Assembly (NCBI GenBank): GCA_015501605.1
Contig: JADNRZ010000038.1
Location: forward strand, 1-64,000
DNA: 64,000 nt
Source of the DNA: Panaeolus papilionaceus
Lineage: Eukaryota; Basidiomycota; Agaricomycetes; Agaricales
Direction: 5' to 3'
Shown: positions 35,101-49,906 of the stretch, in pieces
Layout of the letters: the number at the start of each line of letters is the position of its first letter
How positions within the stretch are numbered: the first letter of the stretch is position 1
Translations under genes and position numbers: made by a program
Notes under the pieces: generated by a model
Database searches by the model: none
Told to the model about the DNA's origin: nothing
Seen by the model: only the letters and a program-made list of their open reading frames with translations

Positions 35101-37101
35101 CAGTCATCGATTCCCGCAAAAAACGCAAAGCTGGACCCGCAGGCCCCTCTAGTACCCCCACCCTCTCCACCACCGAAGACCCAACCACCACCTCCCTCTT
35201 TGCCGAAGACAAATCCCTGAACGCCCCTAAGGCAAAACTAGGGGCAGGTGCGAAGCCGAGGTTGACGCCGGCGCAGTTGAGGGCGTTGGAGGCGGAGAAG
35301 GAGAGGGAGGTTGTGAGGGGGTGGAGGAGGTGCTGTGAGGTTTGGGAGGGGATGTTGAGGGATGTTGATGGGGAGGGTGAGGGAGGGGCGGACAATGGAA
35401 ATGAGAGAGAGTGGATGATGGAAGCTGAGAAGCTGGTTGATATGTTTAGAGAGACAAGGAATTTGTTTTTGACGAGTCGGGTGAGTCGTCTTTTCAACTC
35501 TTTTCTTTTTTTCAAGAAAGCGTCGCTGATGAATTTGCGATGTGCATGGATAGTCTAATCCCTTTGCTGGTATGTTCCCGCGTAGTCGGATGAGAAGACG
35601 CGTGGAGACGGAGGCCGATGAGGATAGAATGGCAGATAGGTTGCAGCTTGATATTGGTGGGTTGGCTTTCTCTTTCCCTTCTACAAAAAAAAAGTGAGAA
35701 AATGGCATGTACTGACGGAAAGATCTGTGTAGAACAAGACTCCCTCGCCCGACGAAATACCAAATCAGCGGGAGTGACGGTGTTCAGAGGTGTTTCGTTT
35801 GATGACTGGTTGAGGTTGTTTATGCAGGTACGTTGGCGGATGTTTAATTGCTCTTTGGCATTCTTTTCACGTCTCATACCCATTTTAACACACACTTTCA
35901 CAGTACTGCTTCATTCTGACGAAACGAGGACAATATGATGTTGCTGAAGAAATTCTGCGGCATATCATGGTATCAAACGCATATCAACCACAAGACCGGC
36001 AAAATTCAATTCGCATCGCATTGATCAGTACGTTCTGTCCCCTTTTTTTTCGCCTCTTTCTCCTCTCACTCATACAACCCACAGCATGCAGCATCCTTGC
36101 CGAGCGACCCGACGTTGTCGTCGAACAAGCCCGCAAACTCATAACGACGCACCAATTCAACAACGAGCCTCTCAGGATCCTTCTCGCCTCTCTCGCGAGT
36201 GGGCTGAAGCTCACAGATAACTTTATCACGTCGACACTGCAGAAGCATTTATTTAGGGAGATGAAGCTTTCGGATACGGCTGTGAAGAACCCTGGTATTC
36301 TGAGGTGGAATGGGCTGAATAGGCGGTATGCGGCTACTGCAACGTCGGGTGCGGCAGGGAAGAAGAAGAACGAGGATGGAGATGAGGAGGAAGAGGATGA
36401 TGAGACGCCTGCTCCGACGGGTGGTGCGACAGCGACGGCGACGGCGAATGTGGATGGTGCGCCTAGGATTCCGACGAAAGGGAATCCTGTCATTGTTGCG
36501 ATATATGGGCAGATTTGTGTTGCTGCGAAGAGTTATCAGAGTGCTATCTGTGGGCCTTCCCTCCTCTACATTGTCTCATATCACGCATTTCTAACCCAAC
36601 TCAATCTGTAATCCAGTCTACCTCCTCCACGCCTACGACTACTATCCCAACGACCCCATGATCTGCCTCTGTCTCGCCATCGCCTCAATAGGGAGGGCCA
36701 TGCAGCGCCAATCTGACAACAGGCACCACCTCGTTGTGCAGGCGATGGCGTTCTTGACAAAGTATCGCAAGCTGCGGGGGACGACGACAGCGGAGGTAAG
36801 AGAGGTGGAGTATAATTTTGGGAGAACGTTTCATCAGCTAGGACTTTATTCGCATGCGGTGAAGCATTATGAAAAGGTGTTGGAGTTGGCTGAACAGGCG
36901 GGGGTGAGTTTAAGTTCCGTTCTGTGTTTATTTTTACTTTTGTTTTCTTTGCGAAGCTGTTCTGCAGATTGCTGACTTGGTCTGCGCGTTTAGGATGACC
37001 TTTTTGCAAGAGAGGCGGCATTTAATTTGTCCTGTATTTTTGTATTCACTGGTGCTGTACCGTTAGCCGATGCGTTGTATAGGAAGTGGTTGTCTTTGTG
37101 A
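32187..37101 (+). CDS. TFC4: TFIIIC TPR subunit (Tfc4/Sfc4-like)
   Basis: A gene of about a dozen exons. Exon 1 (32187-32223) starts MSILMDLDDDIV; exon 2 is a Ser/Asp/Gly-rich acidic segment; then RLVKNIRQRDTF and a KGRHPGP...SLIGDGNQAYVDNNPHEA segment open the TPR array (EPRAFAAWSVLASCYSDMGE, QALYCFRKAYSVDPTNVDAL, VLRELHTILVELSEYELC). More TPRs follow (KMKLAEIYEILGETRKALK) after a large low-complexity insert, and the protein ends with GRTFHQLGLYSHAVKHYEK and VPLADALYRKWLSL, a typical Tfc4 C terminus. TFIIIC binds tRNA and 5S gene promoters; this subunit recruits TFIIIB. Exon joins are mostly canonical but I did not fix every boundary. Inserts at 33470-33900 vary in composition from the rest. 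Confidence 0.85.
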
Positions 37102-37129
37102 TTGCACTGACTCTTCGTTATTTTAGGGT

Positions 37130-37480
37130 CTATCACGGGAGTATCCATAAGGTGAGTCTGAGGCCCAAGGAAGCTCTTTGATTTGATAACGCGGTAGATG
37201 GTGATATCTTGCGTGAAACCTTCGAGTTGGTTCTTCAAGATGCCCGTTGATTTGTCACCCGCAAGGGCTTCGATGAACTGCATGTCATAATTTAAAATTC
37301 AGGATATACGGAACTCTTCCTGACGCCCGTTTGGCCCATAACGCTGCCTGAAATCAGCTGACAAGTTCCCCCAAAGATCATGTCAGCTGAAGTGGCTCAT
37401 TACTTACAGAATCACCGGCGCTCTGTCCGTTCTCTCGATTGTAATATTTATTTTGATCTTGGCATTTTTCCTTATAACTT
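37130..37480 (-). pseudogene. GTPase-like relic 2
   Basis: The minus strand reads NAKIKINITIERTD, intron, GQTGVRKSS at the P-loop, intron, FIEALAGDKSTGILKNQLEG, FTQDITIYRV and LMDTP in the G3 position, after which similarity ends. The Walker A glycine before Lys is Arg (GVRKSS instead of GVGKSS), which would be expected to prevent nucleotide binding. No G4 or tail remains. The sequence is clearly homologous to relic 1 at 31.6-31.86 kb, including intron sequence. It lies between the TFIIIC gene end and the SPE3-LYS9 gene. Confidence 0.7.
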
Positions 37481-37795
37481 CGGATATGAACCAATCACCT
37501 CAAATGAAGAACGGTAGAAACGTTAAAGAGAGCCTAGTCTAGTTTCAGGTCCTTGCTGGCTGCAAGGGTGTGATCGAAGAGTGTCTCTCGGCGAGCTCGG
37601 TCAACCTTACCGACCTTGTTCTGACCTGACCGTGAGCTGACCACTTCTGCAAAACAGCGTCATGACGCGAAAGAACTTGTGAACCTCCACTCAATAATCC
37701 CTCTAACCAATAAGTATGTGACACATCAAGAGGCTATGTTCATTTATTTAATCTAATACATTCACATTCATTTTTTCTTCATCCTCTAGATCTAC

Positions 37796-40538
<2,743 letters not shown>

Positions 40539-41006
40539 TTTTATTTAAGATCAGTAATAGATAAAAGCAGGAGAATAAGGTAGAATCCTAATCCCAACAA
40601 TAAGAAGAGGATGGGAGGAGGAGGAAAGGTTTATAATAACCAAAACTCAAAATTTTGTGATCGATCAATCAGGATCGCGAAATCAAGAAATGTGTATCTT
40701 ATCTGATCCGGGCTTTGGGGCGGATCAATTCATAACTTTCAGGGGCCGAATCCTTTCCTATCTCAATCATCAGCGTTTCGACGGACTGCAGCCGACCGCC
40801 CATAGATTTTCGTTGAATATTGCTTTGCAGACAATAAATATTCAGCGTTTCAAGCGCCTCTGACCGACTCGAATGTTTCCCGCAAGAAATGGACACCCGC
40901 TGTGTTATCAAAATGCTTCGTGATATCTTCAGGTTCGAGTTGAGTCTCGGATAAGAGCATGAAATAGGTCTCTATTGTGAGTAATATTATAATTCAAATA
41001 CAAACA
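40539..41006. other. Intergenic with a short unexplained open stretch
   Basis: About 470 bases. On the minus strand 40960-40870 reads SETQLEPEDITKHFDNTAGV then soon stops; another frame continues ALETLNIYCLQSNIQRKSMG. The composition looks protein-like, but there is no start, splice structure or family match. It may be a gene shard. Confidence 0.35.
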
Positions 41007-42522
41007 TCATTTTTTGGGACTGAAAAAGCCTTTGAACCGATCCTTCCCTCGGGATAGAGTAGCCTTAAATGGGCTTGACTGTGGAGGAGCTGAGCTTGGA
41101 GGAGCTGAGCCGGGTCTGGGGATCTCCGACGAGCTTGCAGAGCCAAATCGGGACATTGCGCGTTGTCCTTGAGGCGGTGGAGCAACGTCAAGTGAAAGCA
41201 TGCGATTTGCAAGGCGGGGGGCTGCATGTTGCTTCGTCGAAGAGGTTGTTTCCTGGAAACTGACGATATTGTGGCTGGTAGACGGTGCCTCAATAGCAGG
41301 CGTCTCCAAAGGGGGAAATTCCTTCAGCTCATCTTCGACCACTGCAATATCTATCATCATTTCCTCCTTCTGTCTCAGCAGAACACCCCTAAGCTGGGGG
41401 TGCGGATGAGCCAGCTCATGGGTCAATTCGTTCTCTATCATCATGAGATTCTGCCACAACGCCGCCTTCCGCTCGAGCAGGTTTTGATGAAGAGACTTGG
41501 CGAAGTTCGTGTCTGGCATTCCCACCATACCCCAAGCCACCCTCTCAAAGGAGAAAAAATCGATGTCGTGATTATCCTCGAAGTCCTGTCGGTCCAGGAT
41601 GTATATTGCCGATTCGTGAGTATTTTCAAACTTCATAACTCGGGCCTGGTCTTGCACGAACTCCTGGGAGTGGATGATCAGTCATTGTTCACAAGTTACT
41701 ATTCATTAACCAGGCCTGGAGCCTTGGCTTGCTTCGAACTCACCTTGAAATATATGCCTTGCATTTCTTCTAATCTTGTGTTGGCCTTCCTCAGCTGCTC
41801 TTCCTTCCATATGCGATCCCACATAGTCGTTATAAACGTAACACAGAAGCCGGTGCTCTGACCCGTCATCTCGCTGAACAAATCCAGAAGCTTGCCCTTA
41901 CTACCTGCCATCCTTGAATCGGTAATTCTATCGAAATAGAATATGCGATTGATGTTGATGTTTCTTTCGATGCGCATGTCCACAACCAGAATCTCGTCAA
42001 TCAGGATAAAATAGTTAAAAAAATCAAGTAGATAACCTCACCGTTCTCGAACGAAATCTATCACCAGTCTCATTGTCTTGCTCTCCGGGATTTTGCTATC
42101 CGCAAACCCTGGTGTGTCTACGATGTACAGCGGAGAGTCGTCTTCCACTATCGATACATTTTGGATTTGATAGATTGATAGCATTTGTGTAACGCCGTCC
42201 AGCTGGTCTTTTGCTATCCCGAGAGTGTTATCATTGGCGATACATTCAATGAACTATGCAAATATTTTGAATTCTGACCGAGTTTCGGGTCTAGGGTGTG
42301 GCGACGGCTTACGGAGCTTTTTCCAGATCCTGTTGGCCCCAATAAACTTGACAGAGCGTCACAACGAATTCTCAAAATCAGATAATTGTCTTATGATAGA
42401 TTCAATTCTGCTTACAGTATGATCGAAGGATTGTTCTCTCTGCTCAGTCCGGGGAAATTTGCTGGCACAACGTTGACCGATATGGGGCCCGTGACTTCAA
42501 GACTACGATAACTGTCCATCAT
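41007..42522 (-). CDS. P-loop GTPase-like protein, family copy 3
   Basis: Five exons starting at the ATG at 42522 (or 42519). Exon 1 contains LEVTGPISVNVVPANFPGL. The 34-nt exon 2 (42346-42313) carries LLGPTGSGKSS. Exon 3 has IAKDQLDGVTQMLSIYQIQN and YIVDTPGFADSKIPESKTMR. Exon 4 has IFYFDRITDSRMAGSKGKLL and FITTMWDRIWKEEQLRKANT. The tail (41657-41007) includes HQNLLERKAALWQNLMMIEN, a coiled coil with AVVEDELKEFPPLE, a Ser/Pro-rich linker and a basic KDRFKGFFSPKK end. Strongest similarity is to copy 2 (same IPESKTMRLV and NLLERKA segments). It is tandem and co-directional with copy 4, so local duplication is likely. Looks intact. Confidence 0.83.
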
Positions 42523-43016
42523 TGACACTTTCAACCTGCCCTTTTAGTTTTGAGTCGCAACGTCGGTCCTATCGTAGTGGCTAAAGCCAGTGAACAGGTA
42601 ATCTATTTTGACGTGAGTCACTTGCCTTGCGGTCCCGCGACAACAAGAACGTGTTCAGGGCTTTGTAAACCGTCCGGTAAATGCCATTCAATGTATTCGA
42701 TCGGCAGCTTTAATCAGCGATATGATAAGCAGCACTGTGGACGCGTCGGGCGAATACTCATGCAATCCACCCATCTTTGCAATCCTCACAGATATACATA
42801 ACCTTGACTATCTAGTATATTCGAACCCCTTTCCTAATATATGGGATGATGTTCGAACTAGAGACCCATATCGCGAGCAGAGCCATTGGTTCAACAACAT
42901 TACCAGGTATAAGACCTTCCGCCACAGATAGTATGCATTTGTGAGTAAGAGAAACAAAAAACATAGGGAGTATCCAATGTCAATAATATCGAAAGTTGGG
43001 CCTAATAAACAAATAG

Positions 43017-44425
43017 TCATTTGCGGCGATGAAAAACGTTCTTGACCCCACTCTTTCCCCGGTCCAAAAAGGCTTGGAATTTGTTCTTTTGCAGCGGAGG
43101 AGCTGAGCTGGACCTGGGAGGCTCGGAGGGGATTAAACGACGGACGGTGGCCGCAGGATCGGGGTTCATTGTCTTAGCGGCCTCCAAGGGAGGGAAACGC
43201 TCCAATTCCTCCTCGACAACAGCAAGGTCGGCGATTGTTTCCTCCTTCGCCTGCTGAAAAAAGGCTTTATGGATGGCATTGTGGGGAATTGACTCCTCCT
43301 GCAATTCACGCTCCAACCACATGAGGTTCTGCAACAATCCGTCTCGGCGCTCGGCGAGGTTCATATGGAGAGACTTTGAAAAGCTGGCATCTTCTATTTT
43401 TACATTCCCTCTCGCGACCCGTTCGAATGAGAAGAATGGGATGTGATCGCTTGGAATGTTATGTTGGTTGAGGATATTCAAGGCGGACGCTTGGGTGTTT
43501 TCGAATTTGATAACTCTAGCGTTGTCCTCTACAAAGTCCTACAAGGGGAACATCAATATTCAAGGCGGAGATCGACAGCGAGAATAGATGTCGAGCTTCA
43601 CCTTGCAGTGAACACTTTTCATTTGTTCCTGTCTCTCGTTGGCCTGCTTCAACTGTTCCTCCTTCCATAAACGATCCCACATGGTGGTTACGAAGATAAT
43701 AGTCCTGCCCGTCCTTTGACCTGTCATCTCGTTAACGAGGTTCAAGAGCTTCCTTTTACTACCGGCCATCCTTGGGTCAGTTATTCGATGAAAATAAAAT
43801 ATTCGAGAGACATTAAGATCCCTTTGCATGTGTCCGTTAAAGTTCAGCACATACGATAACACTTCATCTAGTAGGATCTACAGACTGACCGCATTTGAAG
43901 GAATTCCAATATGAGTCTAACCGTTTTACTCTCTGGAAACTTGATGTCTCCAAACCCAGGCGTATCAATAATCATCAACGGAACAACAACTGTGGTGCCG
44001 GAGCGGTTTGCGTAACGATATGCCACGTTCTTCAGTCGATAGACTGTGAGTGACTGTGTTACACCCCCCAACTGGTCCTTTGCTATGCCAAGCGTCTTAT
44101 CATTTGCGATACTTTCGACAAACTACGAGACTAATCGTTAGAGCAATTCAAATAGCCAGCTATGACAACGCCAGGTGGCCGCATACTGAACTCTTTCCAG
44201 AGCCTGTAGGCCCCAGCAGACTTCAAATTTGAAAATCATTATGCTAGAAATCAGTTGCTCGTCAGACGGCATGAATAAGGTTGCTTACAGGATGATAAAG
44301 AGACCAGTCGCAGTAGGGCGAGGATCATCAGGGGCAACAACCTTGACAGATATCGGACCCCCAATGTCCAAATTCTCGTACACTGCCGTATTTATAGGAC
44401 CTTCGCTTGAGTCGTGGTGGGTCAT
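43017..44425 (-). CDS. P-loop GTPase-like protein, family copy 4
   Basis: Five exons from the ATG at 44425. Exon 1 reads MTHHDSSEGPINTAVYENLD then IGGPISVKVVAPDD. The 34-nt exon 2 (44220-44187) carries LLGPTGSGKSS, spliced after a TTGAAG acceptor. Exon 3 has IAKDQLGGVTQSLTVYRLKN, an extra loop rich in Tyr, Arg and Val not seen in the other copies, then MIIDTPGFGDIKFPESKTVR. Exon 4 has IFYFHRITDPRMAGSKRKLL and IIFVTTMWDRLWKEEQLKQA. The tail has HMNLAERRDGLLQNLMWLER and AVVEEELERFPPLE and ends GKSGVKNVFHRRK. The end is basic, as in copies 2 and 3. Tandem with copy 3, about 0.5 kb apart. Looks intact. Confidence 0.83.
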
Positions 44426-45186
44426 TGTGGGCGAGCAGCTGGGTGAGTCGACCAAGTTGTCAGCGGTTGTCCTCGTGGTCAACAATCAGGATTAACATGG
44501 CACTGTCACTTAGGCTGCGCACGTTTTGACAACCGTGGTGTTATTATATATAAATCTGCTTCCGGAATGAGTCAGTGTCCTCATTGAGCAGTTTCGACTC
44601 CGAATCTATTTATATTTCAAAAATCTGTGATGAAGTCGTCGATGTGATATTCTGCACTTGAGTTGCGTGAATACTCAAGGCCACTGGCCGTAGGCAGTCC
44701 TTCAGCATCAAATTGAGCTCAACAACCAGTCAGCATCATAAAGCGTATACCACAAGGACCTTGCAATTCATGCATTGTTTTATTAATTCGAGATACATTT
44801 TACCCCTTCTGACTGAAAATTATCCAGGTTAAACACCCTAAGATTCGGGACAGGAGAATGAATAGAGTGATGGCGATGATTTGGAGTGTGAACGGTGAAT
44901 CAACGGTCAGGGTAAACTTCCGCGCAAGACGATGATGGTAAGCCAAGTTTCAGAAACGTAGGGCTTTTACACCCCCTCAAAGAGGTAAACACAAGTAGGG
45001 TTAATCTCCTGTGGAACAAAGAGTCTGATGACGGATTTCCAAAGACCAAAATATGAATTGATGCTTTGAGTACTATAGGAACGTGTCAGCGATGAATACA
45101 AGTTGCACATGAACTAGATCAGAAGATATTAAGTCGTCGCGAACGTGATGTTGATGATATTAAACGCAGGGTATAACGTTGAACAT
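44426..45186. other. Intergenic, no gene seen
   Basis: About 760 bases with only short frames. It contains the promoter of GTPase copy 4 and the 3' end of the TMEM184-type gene. Confidence 0.4.
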
Positions 45187-47351
45187 TCAAGCCCTGTGGT
45201 CAAGTCTTGCGGTTCCAGGATATGCATGCATAGGGATGTCGTCTTGTGAGGGTCGGTAAGGGTTGTGAAGTGCTTCACTGGAAGACGTCCTTGGCGCACG
45301 CTCCTTATTGTCAACCTGGAGAGGCGTAGTCTCGGACTCGAGTCCGAATGCCTGTCCAAAATTCATTTTATAACCTTCTTCGCTTGGTCGGGGGGCGCGA
45401 GATGCTGGGTTTCTCTTGTTAGAGCCGAAATAGAATCGGAGTGATCCAACGATTTCCATGACAAAGTCCACTGTTCACACGCAAGAAACGGAGAGCATAA
45501 TTAGAAGATGAAATAATTCTGAAAATTATGTTTCAACGCACTGAGATTGACCCTAGAAAGCAAAAAAATAGAATATCAATGACGATCAGTCGATGAAAAA
45601 TTGAGTGTCATCTATGAATAAACTCACGAATCCCACAGAGGTCTCCAGATGCTGGTTGGGCGAGTACCCTCTGGACGGCGGTATTCGTGCCACGTGTATG
45701 CCCACCACATCAAGCCTGAAAAAAGCACCATCTGCCAGGGGTATCAGAATGGAGACTTCAGATAAATAGGGAAAGCAATGTTGACCTCTATACAAATCGC
45801 TAACGCATTTAAACCATTGGCTATGTTAGCCGTGGTCCAGTACTGAGTTTCTATTTCCAATAATGAGGATTGACAGAAAATGTAAAGATGCTTGACAGAT
45901 GGGGCATACCATGAATAACTCTGCCCTCCAACCACCCAAACTAAAGGAACAATCAATTGACAAAGGCAAAAAATAGCAGATCGTGATGTAGGACATACCA
46001 CAAACGATTGATAAAACGTGAACATTACAATGAGTTTGATGGACAAGAACTTGGCCATTGGACGCCGTCCGACGAGCTCGTTGTGCATCAACCCATAAAA
46101 TACAAGAAGTCCATATAGAGCAATGCTATTTGCGTTCAATTAGTCAATTATCGCTGAGAGATCTTCAGGACCAGACAACATACCTGATACTGATGAAATT
46201 GACAGCCTCTATATAGAGGGAAGCATGGCGCCATGTGTAACCATCAGAGTGGCACAGCACTTCATACTTTTCACATATAATCCCCGCTATGGACGCTGCT
46301 GCGCAGGGAGTCAATTCCAAGCTCTGGATCGTTATCATACAGCTACATACCCGGTCTAATGATAACATATTGTAGCACGGACCACTAGCGGGTGCATAAG
46401 TTTATAAAGGAAGGGATAAAGCAGGATTGAATTTCGCCACCTTGACTGTATACATAAAGTAAGCCTAGAACACGAGATTAGACAACTTAGTGAGTCAAAA
46501 AAGGGTTGGAGGACCTGCCTTTGTAGGCCGATATCGCCAACAACAAAACTGAAACAATGAAAAATATCAAAGAGGGCAAGAGAAAAATGACTACAACCAC
46601 CAACGGGAATAGGTAGAGGCATCTTGTCTTTTCGCTCAACAGCTTTTTCTGCCGAGTGCCCTGTTGCTGTCTCGGCGACGTATTCAATGATCAGTAATCT
46701 GTAGAATATTGGATCAAACAGGATGCATGATAAATTGAGTAATTCCACGAACAGAAATGCGCTTAGGGTGATAGCCTAGCGAGGTATTAGCAGATAGTCT
46801 AAATAGAAACGGAAAAACATTACTTCGTAGGCTAAATTAAAGCGTATGATCAGTCTATTGCGATGTCTTCTCAACAGCAACACTCACCAATCTGAATGAA
46901 AGAGTAATAGGTATAATCACGGAAAAACCGATAGGAAAAGAATGAGATGATGGCGTATATGGGAGGCATATATAATATTCTCAATCTGTTGAGATCGTTT
47001 TCACATTAAGCATTGTCAATTTGTATAAATTACTTACATCTGCCTCTGCTGAGCAGGTTTGGTGTAGTTCCTAGCGATGAATTGAGCAACGATCTCGTGC
47101 CGAAAACGTCATGCCAGGGTTTGGGCGCGTCTCACCTGCAATGTCCCAGAATTGAAAAAAAGGAAATAATAATTGTCTACAGGCTTTTCAGGTATAATGC
47201 CACTGATACAGAGAGCAAAATTACTCACTAGAAGAGCAGTACCGCCTGCAATTGCCCAACCAATCCGATGAGCATCCCAGTGAATCCCATTTGTGTCCCA
47301 AAAGTCACTTTGATCAACGTCGACAGTATTCAACGAAGTATCGCATGTCAT
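45187..47351 (-). CDS. TMEM184/OSTA-type multi-pass membrane protein
   Basis: Many short exons assemble into one protein of roughly 400 residues starting MTCDTSLNTVDVDQSDFWDT. Joined segments include AIAGGTALL-TIIISFFSILG, HCRNYTKPAQQRQ, ILRILYMPPIYAIISFFSYR, then EYVAETATGHSAEKAVERKD followed across an intron by FCCWRYRPTK. Later exons give EAVNFISIRY-type and ALYGLLVFYGLMHNELVGRR segments, MAKFLSIKLIVMFTFYQSFV, YWTTANIANGLNALAICIEV and MWWAYTWHEYRRPEGTRPTS. This is the Solute_trans_a (organic solute transporter Ost-alpha / TMEM184) fold of about seven membrane spans, conserved in fungi. The soluble tail ends near 45187. Transported substrate, if any, is unknown in fungi. No break was found. 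Confidence 0.88.
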
Positions 47352-48764
47352 TATGCTATCCGAGTCTCCCAGAGACTTTCCACAGTGGTCAGGCTAAATG
47401 AAGGTAGTGGTGAGAGTCCGCTTTTGTTGATTCAGCTCCGGGACAGCAATGCGGCTTGTGGGCCTTCTGATCCACGTGTGAACTTATGCTAACGGAGCTA
47501 TTATAGAGCCCATTTTGTGCCTCCAATGTGCCCGAGTTTGAGCTGTCGACTGAGATAGAACGATGCACGAATGTAAATCCAGTGAATATTGTCCAACTAT
47601 GAAGACAAGAGCCGTAGAGATTGGCGTTACTTGGCACAACCCAAGAAATTTGCTTGCGATAGATAGTATAGGCAGGAGTTACCCACGCCATGCAGTTGCG
47701 ACCGCCCACATCGCCACCGAACCAAGTCCAAACGAGCCTCAGTCGCCATCATCTCACAACTTGACCACAGTCAACGCTGAGTGAAAGTGAGTACATCGCT
47801 AACATTGGGTATCTTTACTGCGGATTGACTGACAGGAAACAGAGATGATGCCAATTACTTGAAACTGACTTTGTTGGTCAAATCTTCACCGCCAATGACC
47901 CCGAATCGGATGGGGGCAGCTACTTGCTGTGCAGTCCAAGGATATGTCTTCCCGGGGTGGAATGTGTTTCGTATTCTCAAAGTGCAGTGCTACCCCAGAC
48001 GTAAAGTAACAAGGCGCTCAGGGGATATAATATTGGCCTACCCTTGTACTGCATATGTAAAACCTAATCGACAAGAAACATATGTGCAAGTCACCCTCAA
48101 AAGTCCCCCGTACGGCCCCGAAATCTCGGGAGTGGGAATGTCTGGTGGTTACTCTTTCCTTATAATTCAACAATGGGCGCGGGGACGCAGGGATTGTCGA
48201 TCACGGGTTAGACTGATACAATATTTCTCGCTCTTTAGCCACTCCCGGAATCCGCAGCGTCGACTGAGGAATTTATCAATCAGCACCAAGGCCCAAGATC
48301 TCAATTGGTTTCAGTGGGCGCGAAGGCGAATTCAAGCTATTGAAAGGTAAAAGCCGGAATGAACAACATGACAGATATCTCTGCTTGTAAGTAACTAATC
48401 ATTTTGTTGACTGACTCAGCTCTCAAGTTTGCATCACGCAGTGGGTTAGAGCCTTGAATGGAGGAGCACTGATCAATCCGGTAGCGTCCAGCAGTTGGCA
48501 AGCGGTTGCCCACTTGATGATTTGATGCCTTGTTCAATAGCTCCGGAGTTCCAACGAAATGTCCGAACTCAGATGTAGATTGACCAATTTCGATTCTTTC
48601 AGGTCCATTGATCGACTCCTTACGATGCTGTCCCTTCATGAGAAAGCCGGGAATAAAATCGTCTCGAATCAATATAAAGCACCAAAGAATGCAAAGGTAA
48701 AAATGCATTCAAACCCCACTCCCGGTTAAACTTTCAGTAGCTCTTAACTTCTACAACATTCGCC
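47352..48764. other. Intergenic, no gene accepted
   Basis: About 1.4 kb between divergent genes. Open frames at 47389-47709 (minus), 47859-48350 (plus) and 48337-48708 (minus) are long enough to notice but have no start or splice context and no family-like segments, so they were not called. Upstream sequences of both neighbours lie here. Confidence 0.35.
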
Positions 48765-49114
48765 ATGTCAAGAGGTCACATGCAGGCTCCCGACGACTCT
48801 GAGCTCAGGCTCAGGCTCATGACGTGGTTGTCTCTCTACGACCTGCTACCTCAGTCGCTGTCGTGCCCTCAATATGGTGGATCACCAGCTGCACTCGACG
48901 ACGCCATTAGTCCAGAGGTTGTCCGACGTTGTCTTGACGCGATCGCGACGCAGAGACCCGAGTTTTTGGCCACGATGCCACAAAGCCAACTCGTACGTTC
49001 ACCCTTTCCTCTGTTCCTTGTATTGAACTAATCAAACCGCGTTTTTTCCAGAGGGACTTCCTATACAGCACACTAAACAGCCACAGCTCATCTGGAAGCC
49101 GAGCTCGCCGATGA
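48765..49114 (+). CDS. Small uncharacterised 96-residue protein
   Basis: Two exons (48765-48992 and 49052-49114) join in frame through a 59-base intron with GTACGT donor and a pyrimidine-rich CCAG acceptor. The product starts MSRGHMQAPDDSELRLRLMT and continues WLSLYDLLPQSLSCPQYGGS, ISPEVVRRCLDAIATQRPEF and RDFLYSTLNSHSSSGSRARR. It appears helical and soluble, without signal peptide. Well-formed intron and protein-like composition argue for a real gene; I do not recognise the family. Confidence 0.6.
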
Positions 49115-49906
49115 GGTATTCATATACCCCGAACCCACGTCCTAAAGTTGAGCTTGAAATTGCAGTACGCAACCAGCTTGGCGATAAACGTAGCCCCCCA
49201 ATACTTAAATTCAGCACGCGGCCTCTTGATAACGTTGACGCCCGTTTCGGAAAGAGGGCTCGACAAACGGGCTCGCGAATTCTGCGCTTAGAACCCACTT
49301 TTTATTATTTTTCTGATTTATGTGCTTTAAATCTCGATTATATCCCTTTTAATCACAGGTTATGTCAGGTCTCGGGGTTTCCGGTTGAGGCTAACCGTAA
49401 CCCCTACTTATGATATACATATAATTACCTTCTAATACCAATACAACTGCGGACTGTTTCTTCTGAACAATCATACGTGTACATCGTTGCTACTGGTTAT
49501 GATCATTGCATACTATACATGATAGGCATATTGCTCCTCGAGTATCATTCAAGTTAACCATACGATAGATGCAAACTTTGTCACTCACATGTTGTGTGCA
49601 CCTCAATGTCGAAAGGTGACGGCACTGGGATAGTCCAGGGTTGACATTGCACTCGCCCTATCTGGTTCTGGCAAATGTCAAAGTCAAAGTCAGATTAGAT
49701 TAGAACCATATTTCAATCTCGACTCTGGAATCGTCTCCCACAGAACTTCGGAATCAAGTCAGCACAGTCAGCATTCATGTGCAACACTTTCAAGATACTA
49801 CAAACATAAAACTACATCAAGTCATCCTTTATACAATCTGTTCACACAGTAAATGTGTCAAGATAACAGTTCCAAGAAATACAAAGCAGCCTTTGGTGGA
49901 GTGGAG
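49115..49906. other. Intergenic, no gene seen
   Basis: About 790 bases between converging genes (the small two-exon gene and the PARP-E2 gene). Contains their 3' UTRs. A short plus frame at 49111-49413 follows the stop of the small gene and was not accepted. Confidence 0.4.

Noticed and set aside
47859..48708. Overlapping frames on both strands between the TMEM184-type gene and the small two-exon gene
   Set aside because: Composition is not protein-like and no start or splice context was found.
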